Source: Antedon mediterranea (taxonomy: Eukaryota > Echinodermata > Crinoidea > Comatulida > Antedonidae). From it: 64,000 bases of DNA. The stretch covers positions 16,278,922-16,342,921 of the forward strand of contig NC_092678.1 in NCBI RefSeq assembly GCF_964355755.1. The letters run 5' to 3'. Below, in pieces: positions 11,505 to 22,869 of the stretch (the stretch's first letter is position 1; every line of letters starts with the position of its first letter). A model generated the notes under the pieces. That model made no database searches and was not told where the DNA came from. It worked only from the letters and a program-made list of their open reading frames with translations. The position numbers and the translations under genes are program-made.

Positions 11505-13185
11505 TATCATCATCAATATAAAAACCAATATCAATTTTGTCATCAGAGACAATAATCAATACAAACCTTTCCCATATTAAAGAGCACATCACTTATGTCA
11601 TAACCATCAAGCTGTATATTGTCAACTGATGACCCAATTAAACTTGCAATCGTTGGAAATATATCAAGATGACTGATCAATTCCCTAGATATTCCAGGAG
11701 CAATTCGACTTGGCCAATAAACCACACCGGGTACTCTTGTACCGCCTTCAAACGCAGACGATTTTCCACATCGAAATGGTCCGGATGAACCACCTTGAAA
11801 ACCAGAAGATTTGTCTGGACTGAAAAATAATTTGTGATTATATTTGGCTATGTTTCTTTCCTTGTTTGTCATCATTTTTTTTAATTGTTAAATGGGGTTA
11901 AACCAAATCAGAAATAATTGAAACACATGTCAAAGTCCTGAGATATTATCTATTTTTTTAAAGAATTTAATAATTAAATTAATTCTTAAATTTTTCTTTT
12001 TTTTTTCTTCTTAATCTTTTTAATCTTAGGTGTAGATTACAAAGTTTTTGAGGTTTGTAAATAAATTTATTATCTCAAATGTGGTTGTTTTTTAATTTAT
12101 GTTAGAATCTGGACATTGAATAAGCCTACTACTCTAAGTAAAAGTACTTACAGATTTGTTTTATTATACTTACCCATTGTCTGACGTAAATAAAAATAAA
12201 GTGTTGTCAAACTCTCCGATTTCTTTTAATTTAGTGATGATATCTCCAATTTGCCAATCCATCTCAGCCAAGGAATCTGTATAATCTCCACCTAGGGTAG
12301 AATTATGAAACCGTGAACTGGCAAAATGTGGAACATGAGGTTGCACAAACCAGTACATCAGGAGAAATGGATTATCACTTTCACTAAACTCTGTAACCCA
12401 GCTTCTAGCGGCTATGGTTTGTCTTTCAATCAGTGTTAACAGATTCACTGGTTGCTCAATAATCTCATCTTCTAAAAATAGTGGAAGAGGAGGTTCCGTA
12501 CTTGTACAAACTGTTGTTACACAAGGAACATCTGGAGGAAAACATATCTGGGGCGGACACCCGCTAGTGAAAACTGAGACAGGAATGCCAAAAAAGTGAT
12601 TGAATCCTTGATGCTTTGGTAGGAACTCTCTGTTGCGACCAACTCCAAGATGCCACTTGCCAATAAGAGCAGACTTGTAACCCTGGTCGGCGACGAGCTC
12701 GGCGATGGTCGTCTCGTTTAATGGAAGTCCCAGTGGACTGTTTAGCCTCAGTGATGGCTTGAACTCATTGATCCAGAAACCACTCCGTACTGGATATCTA
12801 CCAGTCAGCAAACCAGCTCTAAAGATACATTTTTAAAGAGAAGTATTCTATAATAAAGACATTATTACTAACCAGTTTTTGTAAAGTGTAAGCTTTGGAA
12901 TGGACAGATCACAACAACATGGATGGATTCCACATACCTTGATGGACTACAGATTGAAGCCGAACTGTAAAATTGTGTAAGCTTCAGGCCATCTCGATAG
13001 AGTATATCAATATTTGGAGTGTCCGAGATCGGGTTTCCTGTCGCCTGTAGATCACCGTAGCCTAAATCATCAGCAAGAAATATTACAATATTCGGTTTGT
13101 TCTGAGGCCGGCAAACTGAACATTCCAACAAAACTAGTAACAAACATGATATGCGAAATATCATGTAAGTCATCGCAGCTTTCAT
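10460..13185 (-). CDS. Arylsulfatase A-like gene, copy B, complete, 577 aa, membrane-anchored
   Basis: Coding exons are 12938-13185, 12174-12818, 11567-11819 and 10460-11047 (1,734 nt with stop, phases 2, 2, 0). Predicted route is secretory: signal peptide ~1-25, then the catalytic domain. Metal and catalytic residues by comparison with human ARSA: D39/D40, C79 (formylglycine precursor in CSPSRAGLLTGR), R83, K137 and H139 (GKWHLG), H244 (HVPH), D296/N297, K317 (RCGK). The Cys cluster typical of ARSA is at 499-513 (CC-x3-C-x5-CC-x-C). After it, where human ARSA stops, comes a transmembrane segment ~538-562 and a 15-residue basic tail, implying a type I membrane protein with a lumenal or extracellular enzyme. 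N-glycosylation sequons include NET, NST, NNT and NYT. All active-site residues are present, so an active enzyme is expected; substrate unknown. Confidence 0.92.
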
Positions 13186-13303
13186 TGTTTTTATCAACTC
13201 ACCTAATGACTGAAGCAGACCACCGATAGGCTTATGTTTGTTTTATACCATGTGAATATCCTGTCAATTACAACCCGCACGTCACTCGATGAACATTTTC
13301 TTA

Positions 13304-13560
13304 AATCGTAATCTTTCATGATATAACTTGAAAATGGTTAAGTCTACCAGTACATATATTAAATACTTGTGAAAAGTAGACCTAGTTGAAAGTCGTAAAC
13401 AATTTAATTTAAAAAAAAAAACCCTAAAACCTCTTTTATTGCACCGCCGTGTAGGCTATAGCCATATTACGTATAACTGAAACAACAATGATATTATTTC
13501 TTTGCAGTTACCTTAAAAAAAACCTCTTTTACAAATTAATCATTTCTCACTAGAGACAGA
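13304..13560 (-). repeat. Sulfatase 5'-flank block upstream of copy B
   Basis: Closely similar to 21550-21795 upstream of copy C and more distantly to 3097-3280 and 7471-7735. It belongs to the duplicated unit and may hold shared regulatory sequence. No binding site can be named from sequence alone. Confidence 0.6.
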
Positions 13561-13639
13561 ATACAACATTTTTTTCTTTTTATAGTAGTTTTTTATTATA
13601 TTTTTATTATTTTTTTTGGTAAAAATAGAATGATCGAGG

Positions 13640-13640
<1 letters not shown>

Positions 13641-13676
<36 letters not shown>
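13641..13676. repeat. (TA)n microsatellite
   Basis: Pure TA run left of the tRNA-bearing hairpin; the same (TA)n occurs uninterrupted upstream of copy C (21,878-21,915). Confidence 0.9.
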
Positions 13677-13679
<3 letters not shown>

Positions 13680-13911
13680 CATACTGTAAATTATAGAAAC
13701 AGTGCTCATATTCGGAACATGATCTCATAATCGCGTCGAGCATAGCTCATTGGCGAAAGTTCCGTATTTTTTTAGTTGTATGAAAAAATGTCTCTGGCGG
13801 GATTCGAACCTGCAACCTCTCGCTTACAGGGCGAGTATCATACCACTAGACGCGATTATGAGATCATGTTCCGAATATGAGCACTGTTTCTATAATTTAC
13901 AGTATGATTTA
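13677..13911. mobile_element. Perfect ~62-bp inverted-repeat hairpin inserted in a (TA)n run
   Basis: Arms 13,677-13,738 and 13,850-13,911 are reverse complements with no mismatch that I can find. The ~110-bp loop contains a tRNA-like sequence. The orthologous (TA)n upstream of sulfatase C lacks it, so it inserted after the B/C duplication. TA flanks and terminal inverted repeats suggest a MITE-like DNA element. Confidence 0.7.
13789..13850 (-). pseudogene. tRNA-like sequence (anticodon TGT, Thr) without a matching 5' acceptor strand
   Basis: On the minus strand: a D-arm region TCTAGTGGTATGATA, an anticodon stem CTCGC/GCGAG enclosing loop CCTGTAA (anticodon TGT), and a T-arm with TTCGAAT. 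The 3' strand CAGAGAC has no partner: the sequence 5' of the D-arm is the hairpin arm (AATCGCGTC). One T-stem pair is also mismatched. It is best called a tRNA-derived fragment, not a working tRNA gene. Confidence 0.6.
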
Positions 13912-13945
13912 TATATAATTTACACAGTGCTACGCAACATCATTG

Positions 13946-13948
<3 letters not shown>

Positions 13949-14000
<52 letters not shown>
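13949..14000. repeat. (TA)n microsatellite
   Basis: Second TA run, right of the hairpin element. Confidence 0.9.
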
Positions 14001-14001
<1 letters not shown>

Positions 14002-14279
14002 CTGCTTAAGTTAGTCTCTCTCTTCTAACTTCTTAGATTATATAAAGTACGGTATCTAGATGGGAAAAACGGATTAAAATAAGCTATTTTCTTTGCTTAC
14101 CCTAAAAACATGTTTCAAACCCCTTACTCTTTTTCTCAATAGAAACAGACAACGTCAATTTTTAATCAGTGCCATTAAAAATAAGCAACTAACTAGGCCT
14201 GTGAACCACATAAACAACAAACTCATAAGTTTGAAATTTTAACCAATCTATACAGTATTCTCATAATAATTCTTACATC

Positions 14280-14345
14280 CGCCTTTTCTTACTTTGTTCA
14301 CCGACGCCAGCAACAACCAGCACCTATAAATATATATGTGTCGTA
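14280..14345 (-). promoter_or_regulatory. Candidate promoter / 5' leader of sulfatase B
   Basis: On the minus strand a TATA-like TATATATTTATAGG (14,323-14,336) is followed by GTGCTGGTTGTTGCTGGCG and then AACAAAGTAAG, which could be a splice donor of a non-coding first exon. The same arrangement is conserved at 22,200-22,262 and 26,380-26,450. This is inference from conservation; no transcript evidence. Confidence 0.3.
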
Positions 14346-14491
14346 ATTGCACCACTATCGTTAAACTTGTTTCACGGTACTTTTTTAAATCATAATGTCG
14401 ATCATTTTGACAATGACAATGACAAAGACAACTTCATTTAGTTTCTTTGTAAATAAAGTAGATAAACAAACGACAAAATTAACATTTATAA

Positions 14492-15725
14492 TTACAACAT
14501 TTATTTAAACAAAGAAAAGGGGAAAATTCTTAAAGCAGATGCTTCTAAAAGACAAAAAACCCATTTCAATATCAAATTCATTAATAAATGTAAAGCAGCT
14601 CAAAATTAAAATTTTATAGAAGTTTTGGAATAAAATACTACATTTAAACTAAGCAAACAATTTCATTTTTATTTTGATTTATAAAAGAAGAATGGGTTTA
14701 CGAATTACTTTCTGAAATCAAATACATAAGAATGGGATTACTAATTACTTTATCATAATATATAATTTTCTAATAGATGTTTTTTATACAATTTCATAAA
14801 TACATGAATATTTGTGGAGTTTTTAAGTTTATTCCATATTAAAATTATTTTATTTGATAAACACATTAATGTTTTAACGTAGTAGGTATTAAAATGTTCA
14901 TGCTGTCTGGTATTATAGTTATGGATATCTTTATTTTGTTTAAAATACCGTTGGATTATAGGAGGAAGTTGTTGTCTATAGGCTTTGTACATTATTATAG
15001 CAGTATTTAATTCAATTTTATCAAATATATTTAATGTTTTAAATGTATACAAAATTGGTTTAGTGTAAGCTAAATAGTCAGCTTTATAGACAATTCTAAT
15101 TACCCTTTTGTGTAACAAAAAATGTTTTTATTATTATTTAATTTTATAAGTGTTACCCCATATTTCACAACAATAATTAATGTATGGTAATACTAATGAA
15201 TTATACAGAATAAATAATACACTACTTTCAAGTAGTTTTCTTAATCTATAAATTATACTGATGTTTTTAGCAATTTTTGTTTTATATGCGTTTAACATGT
15301 TTTTTTCCAATTAACCTTACAAACAATTTCTATTCCAAGAAATAAACCCAGTCATCGTCTATTGTTATTTTGGTTTCACATGTTACGTTTTTGGTGGAAT
15401 GGAAGATTATATAATTTGTTTTTTTAACGTTTAACGAAAGTTTATTCACTGTAAACCATATTTGAAGTTTATTTAACTCATTACTGACTACTCAAACCAC
15501 TTGTCATGGCCAATGGTGTCAAAAGCTTTCTTTAGGTCTATAAAGACGCCAACCGAGTAATTAGACTTGTCTATTGCAGATGTAATGTGTTCGTTTAGTT
15601 TAAAGTTTAAATAAGGCATGGGATGTAGAATAATTTGGGCGAAAACCAAATTGTCCAATAATAATAAATTGTGTTTGTTTATAAATGTCATTAATATATT
15701 GTTAAACATCTTTTCTAATATGTTT
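14492..15725 (-). mobile_element. Degenerate LINE with internal deletion
   Basis: Minus-strand pieces: RT core FIDLKKAFDTIGHDKW (15,488-15,709), then remnants such as YINYCCEIWGNTYKI (~15,130-15,190), then the C-terminus LHKRVIRIVYKADY to LYKKHLLENYIL (14,753-15,118). The RT region carrying the YADD box is missing. The 3' boundary at ~14,492 is visible because the flank resembles 26,590-26,610, where the element is absent. Confidence 0.75.
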
Positions 15726-15748
15726 GAAAAAAGATAATTTTAATCGCG

Positions 15749-15850
15749 TGCATACGCGACTGTACAGCTAGCTCACTATGTCGGTCGGTTGGTTGGTAAA
15801 CACTAACTCAAATGTTCGCACGTGACTGCAGCCATGTATATGACCTTACC
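15749..15850 (+). mobile_element. GGTC-repeat element, copy 3, internally deleted (~100 bp)
   Basis: The left end (TCGCGTGCATACGCGACTGT, CTCACTATGTCGGTCGG) is joined directly to the right end (GGTAAACACTAACTC, CACGTGACTGCAGCCATG). It is a minimal derivative of the family seen at 5446-6133. Confidence 0.7.
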
Positions 15851-15975
15851 TCTTATTAAACAAAACAAATTCGAAAAGCTGTCATTCTAAAACTATATAA
15901 TAAGCAAAATTCTGTCCTTGATAAAAAAAAAAGTATTTTTAAAAATCAAATGACATAATGCTCAATAGGAACATA

Positions 15976-16376
15976 TTTTGTAGATTTTACTTTTTATTGA
16001 ACCAAAGAAATGATAAGGAAGGATTACGTTCGTGACGTTTCGTTGACAATCTGTCAAGACAGGTTCTTTTATCTTTCTTTTGTCTGTCTTTGCTTCCTTT
16101 TCAACAAATTGGAATGCGAGAGTTATAGAAAAGGAAGCACATAGATAAAGATAAAGAATCTATCTGCATAAGAAAAAAACTACATAACATCAAGAGAGAC
16201 ATTGGTGCGTATGACCTCCCACATGGTGGCGCTGTTCAGTGTCACTTACACAAAACCAGACCATTCCAACCCAGGCTTTATAGTCTGAAGCAGTTGACAG
16301 ATTGTCAACAAAACGTCACGAAGTAATCTTTCCTTATCGTTTCTTTGTTTCAACACAAAAGTAAAATCCACAAAAT
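15976..16376. mobile_element. MITE with ~80-bp terminal inverted repeats
   Basis: Left arm ~15,976-16,057 and right arm ~16,294-16,376 are reverse complements with few mismatches (for example TTGACAATCTGTCAA against TTGACAGATTGTCAA). The A-B spacer near 9,600-9,640 lacks it. No coding capacity. Confidence 0.75.
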
Positions 16377-16729
16377 AAAATATTATTTGGAACCAGATGA
16401 AAATATTCAATAAAAACAATAACATATTTTTATAACGACGATACAATCAAATAATGACGTAATTTTAAGGCAGCATAAATGTTTACTATATTCTATCGTT
16501 CTATGATAAAACGCTTTTTAGATTGCTTTTGTTTTATATGGGAAAAATGCATATTATTTAGTTCAATTTCTTTATTTCGTAAAAGATCATCCATATCAAC
16601 AAACGTACAAACAGAAAAAGACAAAAAGAAAATTCGCAAACTCTAAGCTTAAATATATAAGATACTTCTCCATCTACAATACAGTTTTGAGTTATGGAGC
16701 ATATGTTTGCAAACACAAGCAACAAGAAT

Positions 16730-17330
16730 AAAACCATAGATAGATTTTCGCATAATACTCATTAAAGGAAGGGAGACCATTTTCAATAAACATCATACCG
16801 GCACTACTGCTTCTAGAGACATTCAGTATACGGTCCAGAGCATTATTGTGTCATTAAGAGATCTAATTGTCTTCTTAGGATATCACACCAAAGAGCAGCA
16901 CAATGTTAATTAATATAAGATCTAAAGAGGCACAATTTAACATTAGTAGAGCATTTCATAAATTTTCCATAAAGTGAGTTTCTTATAATACACAAAGACC
17001 TGTACTGACCTTTAATGTCAGTCTCATCACTGCAATCACACAAAATAATATGACCTTTCTCAACATCAACAAGTTATTTATCATTAAATATAATATCATT
17101 CTCTTGAGTAAACACTTCACACACAGTGCGTACCAGTAAAACAAGATTATCCGCATAACTAAGATGATTCAAAATAATGTTACTACAGTGGCAACCCCAA
17201 TTCAAACCATTTAGTCTAGAATTAAGAGTACTAATATATATGTTGTACAGTAGAGGAGACATAACCCCACCCTGTCTAACTCCATTGTTATTTATATATG
17301 TATCGTCGATCGTTATCATCCATGTGTAAA
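16730..17330 (-). mobile_element. LINE reverse-transcriptase relic between sulfatases B and C
   Basis: The minus strand of 17,074-17,319 reads NNGVRQGGVMSPLLYNIY then LNHLSYADNLVLL: RT domain with the catalytic box altered from YADD to YADN. Paralogous to the shorter relic at 10,070-10,300. Confidence 0.75.
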
Positions 17331-17359
17331 TGGACCTTATTTTTACAACATAGACATAG

Positions 17360-18231
17360 AAGATACTTTATTATATTATAACACTTAAATAAATTCCTGT
17401 CATTTGATTGGACGAATGTGGGTCACATGGCGTGCAATAGTACGCACTATTAAACAATCGTTCAATAGTACTTTTTTCGTGTACGAAAAAAAATCTTTTC
17501 GTGTTTGGAAAATATTTTGTTTTATACTTTTGCTTTTGAAATACAACGACGCCACCTATTTTGTACTATCGCGGCGATTTGAATGTTATGAATGGTTTTT
17601 CGCGATGAAAGTATATTTCTGGAGAGATATATACGTACTAATTTAGATCAAAAAGGTATTTAATTTAGCTTTAGATTTTGTTTGTTTGTATGATGGTGAT
17701 TACTTAATGGGAACATCTCTGCAAGACGTGGAATCGTTGGAATAAACAGAATTAGCCTAGATGAGTTGTCCGTCGAAGTTTTGCCTTTCACTTTTTTCAG
17801 CCAACCCAAGCTAGAACTAGGCCTAGCCTAGTTCTGTTAGTATTAGGCTAGGCCTAGCCTAGGCGTTTTTGCCTTGCTAGGCCTAGGATTGTTTGGTCGT
17901 TTGTTGACATAATTAACACTAAAGTAGGGGTGTTTATAAAATCCATATAAATATAACATTTAATATATAATATTATTAAAAACCAGATGTTACTGTTTTA
18001 ATCAATGTGAATCAAATGTAGGCATTGGCTATCCTATGGCTACTTTTTATTTGATTCAAATGACAGGAATCTATTTAGATGTTAAGCAAATAATGAATGT
18101 TTTATATTGGTGTAATGGTATCAATAATGAAAGGTTTAAATATCAACTCGGCGTTGCCTCGTTGATATAACCTTTCATCATTCACCTCATGCCATTATTT
18201 GTACCATTACACTCATAAACATTCATTATTT
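17360..18231. mobile_element. Composite DNA-transposon insertion in the B-C spacer
   Basis: The A-B spacer (10,310-10,335) reads straight through this point, so 17,360-18,231 is inserted material. It holds an element with ~30-bp inverted ends (AATTCCTGTCATTTGATT near 17,391 against its complement ending ~18,080) and, next to it, a hairpin MITE at 18,087-18,232. A small ORF at 17,404-17,646 has no recognisable product. Confidence 0.6.
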
Positions 18232-18232
18232 G
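18087..18232. mobile_element. Hairpin MITE, ~146 bp
   Basis: Terminal inverted repeats CAAATAATGAATGTTT / AAACATTCATTATTTG and an inner palindrome around AAATATCAACTCGGCG. Almost the whole element can fold on itself. Confidence 0.65.
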
Positions 18233-18433
18233 TATACTATTTAACCAGGTATATAGGATCTGATTTGCGACTCCATCGAAAGGTTTAACTTGTTATAAAG
18301 AGTCAGATAGATAGAAAACAAATACATTACATTACTTTTCTGATTGTATGTCTACTTTACGTTTTCTGCTGATTTCATACGATTTGTATCCGGATTTGTT
18401 AGTTAAAACACAAATAAAAAAAAAACAAAGATA

Positions 18434-18735
18434 AAGATATATGTTATTTGGTAGTTTTAATAAAGTTATTCCCCTCCGTAAAAAAACCACAAAAAATAAA
18501 GTTTTCCAATATAAAATAACAAAATAAATGGTCAAATTCAACCAAAAACCTTTTGACTGGCAGCCAATTTTTTGATCATTTTTTGCTTTAAATAAAATTT
18601 TTTTCAGGGAATAATTTTTTTCGATTTATTATTTTTTTTTTCAAATTGGATAACTATTATGTGAAATTAAAATAGCATATTCAACAACTGTCAACAATTT
18701 TTTAAAATTATTTTTTTCAAGGGGACAATACATCT
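18434..18735. mobile_element. TTAA-target MITE abutting the stop codon of sulfatase C
   Basis: The terminus GGGGACAATACATC lies directly against TTAA at 18,736-18,739. The body is similar to the full element 56,159-56,496 in reverse orientation. The left terminus is shortened. Sulfatase B has the same TTAA (10,460-10,463) with no insertion. Confidence 0.65.
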
Positions 18736-21429
18736 TTAAGTTAGTTTTATATAATTTTGTTTATTTCTTAAACGTGGTATTAATACAATTATTATTGCAC
18801 TTAAAAGTGCAGTTACAAATATTATCACAAATGCAACCAGCCAGGCAAACTGGGAGCTATCAAAGGAAACGGCTGTGACGCGTTGAGAATTTGAAAAGAG
18901 TTCGATTGTATAGTTTGAAACGCATTGACAACATAGTGGAAACGGTTCGCATCCGTCGTTGCAGCAAGCTTGAAAACGACCAACAGCAGATCGATGTAGT
19001 ATACTCTCACCGTAAGTTAGGTCACTCTCTTCTAATAATCTAGCAGTGTGTAACTGATTCAATACCGACTGCATATCTTTATCTTCACCAATGTTTACAC
19101 GTTCTTCTGGGTCTAGGTGGAGATTGTAAAGTAACGAGGGCTCGTGTTGACTAAGTGGCATAGCGTTACGACACCTAGCATTATAGTCATCTAAATCTTC
19201 AGAGATCGTCGAAAAAGATTCCAGTATTACGGCATGCGCTTTGTACTGGTTGTAACGGTAGGCAAATGGGCTTTTCCATGTATTATTGAAAAACATCAAA
19301 CTTGATCTAGGGCTCTGTGGCAAAAATGGAAATAATTCACATGCTATTTAATTTCATTCCAAACACGAATAAATTATATTTTTGTAAAAAATTGCATGAG
19401 ATAAATATCATGAAATATAAACATGAACAAACAATAATTTGTCATATGGTAAGAACCATAAAATACCAAGAACGATTGAAGTATGTCTTACGGTTTGGTT
19501 TCTTTAGGACTTTTTGGACTGAACGGATCACGAAGAATTAAGGACCAAACCCACTCCTAACTTTATCTGTGTCATATACACCGTCACTGCCGATCGATGT
19601 AAGTTAGGCCTTAGCGATTGATCGCTTTACGATCATTCATTTCATCAACCATCATCATAAGCACCCTAATTCATTCATTTGTTCATCCTCATCTCAGTTG
19701 CTGTTTTCTTCTTCATCATTATCAATATAAAACCAAATATCAATTTTGTCATCGTGGTTATCATCAGAACCGAGAAAGAATATATAATACACAAACCTTT
19801 CCCATATTAAAGAGCACATCACTTATGTCGTAACCATCAAGCTGTATATTGTCAACTGATGACCCAATTAAACTTGCAATCGTTGGAAATATATCAAGAT
19901 GACTGATCAATTCCATAGATATTCCAGGAGTAATTCGACTTGGCCAATACACCACACCGGGTACTCGTGTACCACCTTCAAACGCAGAAGATTTTCCACA
20001 TCGAAATGGTCCGGATGAACCACCTTGAAAACCAGAAGATTTGTCTGGACTGAAAAATAATTTGTGATTATATTTGGCTATGTTTCTTTCCTTGTTGGTC
20101 ATCATTTTTTTTAAATTGTTAATTAGGGTTAAAAAAAATCAGAAATAATAAGTGAAACTTATCTATCTTTATTTAATAACCCATGTCAAAGTCCTGAGAT
20201 ATTATCTATTTTTGTAAAGAATTTAATAATTAAATTATTTCTTTAATTTTTCTTTTCTTCTTAATCTTTTTTATCTTAGATGTACATTACAAAGTTTTTG
20301 TGGTTTGTAAATAAATTTATTATCTCAAATGTGGTTGTTTTTTAATTTATGTTAGAATCTGGACATTGCATAAAGCTTACAACTCTAAGTAAAATTCCTA
20401 ACAGATTGTATTAAACTTACCCATTGTCTGACGTAAATAAGAATAAGGTGTTGTCAAACTGTCCGATTTCTTTTAATTTAGTGATGATATCTCCAATTTG
20501 CCAATCCATCTCAGCCAAGGAATCTGTATAATCTCCACCTAGGGTAGAATTATGAAACCGTGAACTGGCAAAATGTGGAACATGAGGTTGCACAAACCAG
20601 TACATCAGGAGAAATGGATTACCACTTTCACTAAACTCTGTAATCCAGCTTCTAGCGGCTATGGTTTGTCTTTCAATCAGTGTTAACAGATTCACTGGTT
20701 GCTCAATAATCTCATCTTCTAAAAATAGTGGAAGAGGAGGGTCCGTACTTGTACAATCTGCTGTTAAACAAGGTACATCTGGAAGAAAACATATCTGGGG
20801 CGGACACCCGCTAAGGTAAACCGAGACAGGAATGCCAAAAAAGTGATCGAATCCATGATGCTTTGGTAGGAACTCTCTGTTGCGACCAACTCCAAGATGC
20901 CACTTGCCAATAAGAGCAGACTTGTAACCCTGGTCGGCGACGAGCTCGGCGATGGTCGTCTCGTTTAATGGAAGTCCCAGTGGACTGTTTAGCCTCAGTG
21001 TTGGCTGGTGCTCATTGATCCAGAAACCACTCCGTACTGGATATCTACCAGTCAGCAAACCAGCTCTAAAGATACATTTTTAAAGAGAAGTATTCTATAA
21101 TAAAGACATTATTACTAACCAGTTTTTGTAAAGTGTAAGCTTTGGAATGGACAGATCACAACAACATGGATGGATTTCACATACCTTGATGGACTACAGA
21201 TGGAAGCCGAACTGTAAAACTGTGTAAGTTTCATGCCGTCTCGATAGAGTATATCAATATTTGGAGTGTCCGAGATCGGGTTTCCTGTCGCCTGTAGATC
21301 ACCGTAGCCTAAATCATCAGCAAGAAATATAACAATATTCGGTTTGTTCTGAGGCCGGCAAACTGAACATTCCAACAAAACTAGTAACAAACATATGCGA
21401 AATATCATGTAAGTCATTGCAGCTTTCAT
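18736..21429 (-). CDS. Arylsulfatase A-like gene, copy C, complete, 573 aa, membrane-anchored
   Basis: Coding exons are 21185-21429, 20421-21065, 19797-20049 and 18736-19314 (1,722 nt with stop), with the same phases as B. It keeps the signal peptide, CSPSRAGLLTGR, GKWHLG, HVPHF, TSDNGP, RCGK, the C-terminal Cys cluster and the transmembrane anchor. It differs from B by a one-residue-shorter signal peptide and a three-residue-shorter tail (RLRNKQNYIKLT). Introns 1 and 2 align closely with those of B, so B and C are the youngest pair. The stop codon lies inside a TTAA site used by a MITE, so the immediate 3' flank is transposon. Expected to encode an active enzyme; substrate unknown. Confidence 0.92.
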
Positions 21430-21549
21430 TATTTTTATCAACGCACCTAATGACTGAAGCAGACCACCGATAGGCTTATGTTTGTTTTATACCATGTGAA
21501 TATCCTGTCAATTACAACACGCACGTCACTCGATGAACATTTTCTTAAA

Positions 21550-21795
21550 TCGTAATCTTTCAAGATATAACTTGAAAATGGTTAAGTCTACCAGTACATA
21601 TATTAAATACTTGTGAAAAGTAGACCTAGTTGAAAGTCGTAAACAATTTAATTTAAAAAAAAACAACCTTTTTTATTGCACCGCCGTGTAGGCTATAGCC
21701 ATATTAAGTATAACTTAAACAACAATGATCTTATTTCTTTGCAGTTACCCTAAAAAAACCCTCTTTTACAAATTAATCATTTCTCACTAGAGACA
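21550..21795 (-). repeat. Sulfatase 5'-flank block upstream of copy C
   Basis: Counterpart of 13,304-13,560, with only a few small differences. Confidence 0.65.
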
Positions 21796-21874
21796 GAATA
21801 CAACATTTTCTTCTTTTTATAGTAGTTTTTTATTATATTTTTTTTTTCTTTTTGTAAAAATAGAATGATCGAGG

Positions 21875-21877
<3 letters not shown>

Positions 21878-21920
<43 letters not shown>

Positions 21921-21921
21921 T
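21878..21921. repeat. (TA)n microsatellite
   Basis: Uninterrupted TA run at the site that carries the hairpin insertion upstream of copy B. Confidence 0.9.
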
Positions 21922-22199
21922 AGCTGCTTAAGTTAGTCTCTCTCTTCTAACTTCTTAGACTATTTAAAGTACGGTATCTAGATGGGAAAAACAGATTAAA
22001 ATAAGCTATTTTCTTTGCTTACCATAAAAACATGTTTTAAACCCCTTACTCTTTTTCTCAATAGAAACAGACAACGTGAATTTTTAATCAGTGCCTTTAA
22101 AAATAAGCAACTAACTAGGCCTGTGAACCACATAAACAACAAACTCATAAGTTTGAAATTGTTACCAATCTATACAGTATTCTCATAATAATTCTTACA

Positions 22200-22262
22200 T
22201 CCGCCTTTTCTTACTCTGTTCACCGAGGCCAGCAACAACCAGCACATATAAATATATATATT
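22200..22262 (-). promoter_or_regulatory. Candidate promoter / 5' leader of sulfatase C
   Basis: Counterpart of 14,280-14,345, with the same TATA-like tract, CTGGTTGTTGCTGG and a possible donor (ACAGAGTAAG). Similarity to the B side stops near 22,265. Confidence 0.3.
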
Positions 22263-22869
22263 TGTCTTACTTGCATCCCTATCGTTACGGTAATTGTTGA
22301 CTTTGTAATGTCATTTTAATCATTTACGAATTGATAACTGCGGGTTGAAACTGTAGATACAATTGTATTATTTTATTTTAAATATATTGCTTTAAACATA
22401 ATAGGCCTAATATGCATGCATATATAACCTAAAATGGAAAAATTTTTTAAGTTGTTGCTTGATTGTTTTGGTTGGTTTTTTTTTGGGTGTGTTTCTTGTT
22501 AAGAACCATTTTTTGTTTGTTTTTGTCTTGTTGCCACAGCTGGTGGCGCGTTGTGTTTTTGGAAATAAAATAATAATTCTAAAAAAAAAGAAAAAAAGAT
22601 AAAATTTTAATCAGAGGGAATTCCCTGCATTATTTCGTAAAAATAGATAGCAATACCTAAATAGCCGTCTAGAATATAATAGGCTATCTATTTGTAGCCT
22701 ACTGTACTGTATATTACCGTACTTATCAACACATCGGTAAATGCAGGGATTTCACTCTTCCCTCCTGGTAAAACATTCCGCAGTAATGAGAAACGCCTAG
22801 GCCTGTACGTGAACTACATAAACAATAAAGTTTTTAAAGATTTGGAGGAGAGAATATTAGGTTAGAAGA

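Noticed and set aside
13789-13850. Functional tRNA-Thr
   Set aside because: The 5' acceptor strand does not pair with the 3' strand and a T-stem pair is mismatched.
17404-17646. Small plus-strand ORF of 80 codons
   Set aside because: Lies inside an inserted transposon, with no recognisable domain.
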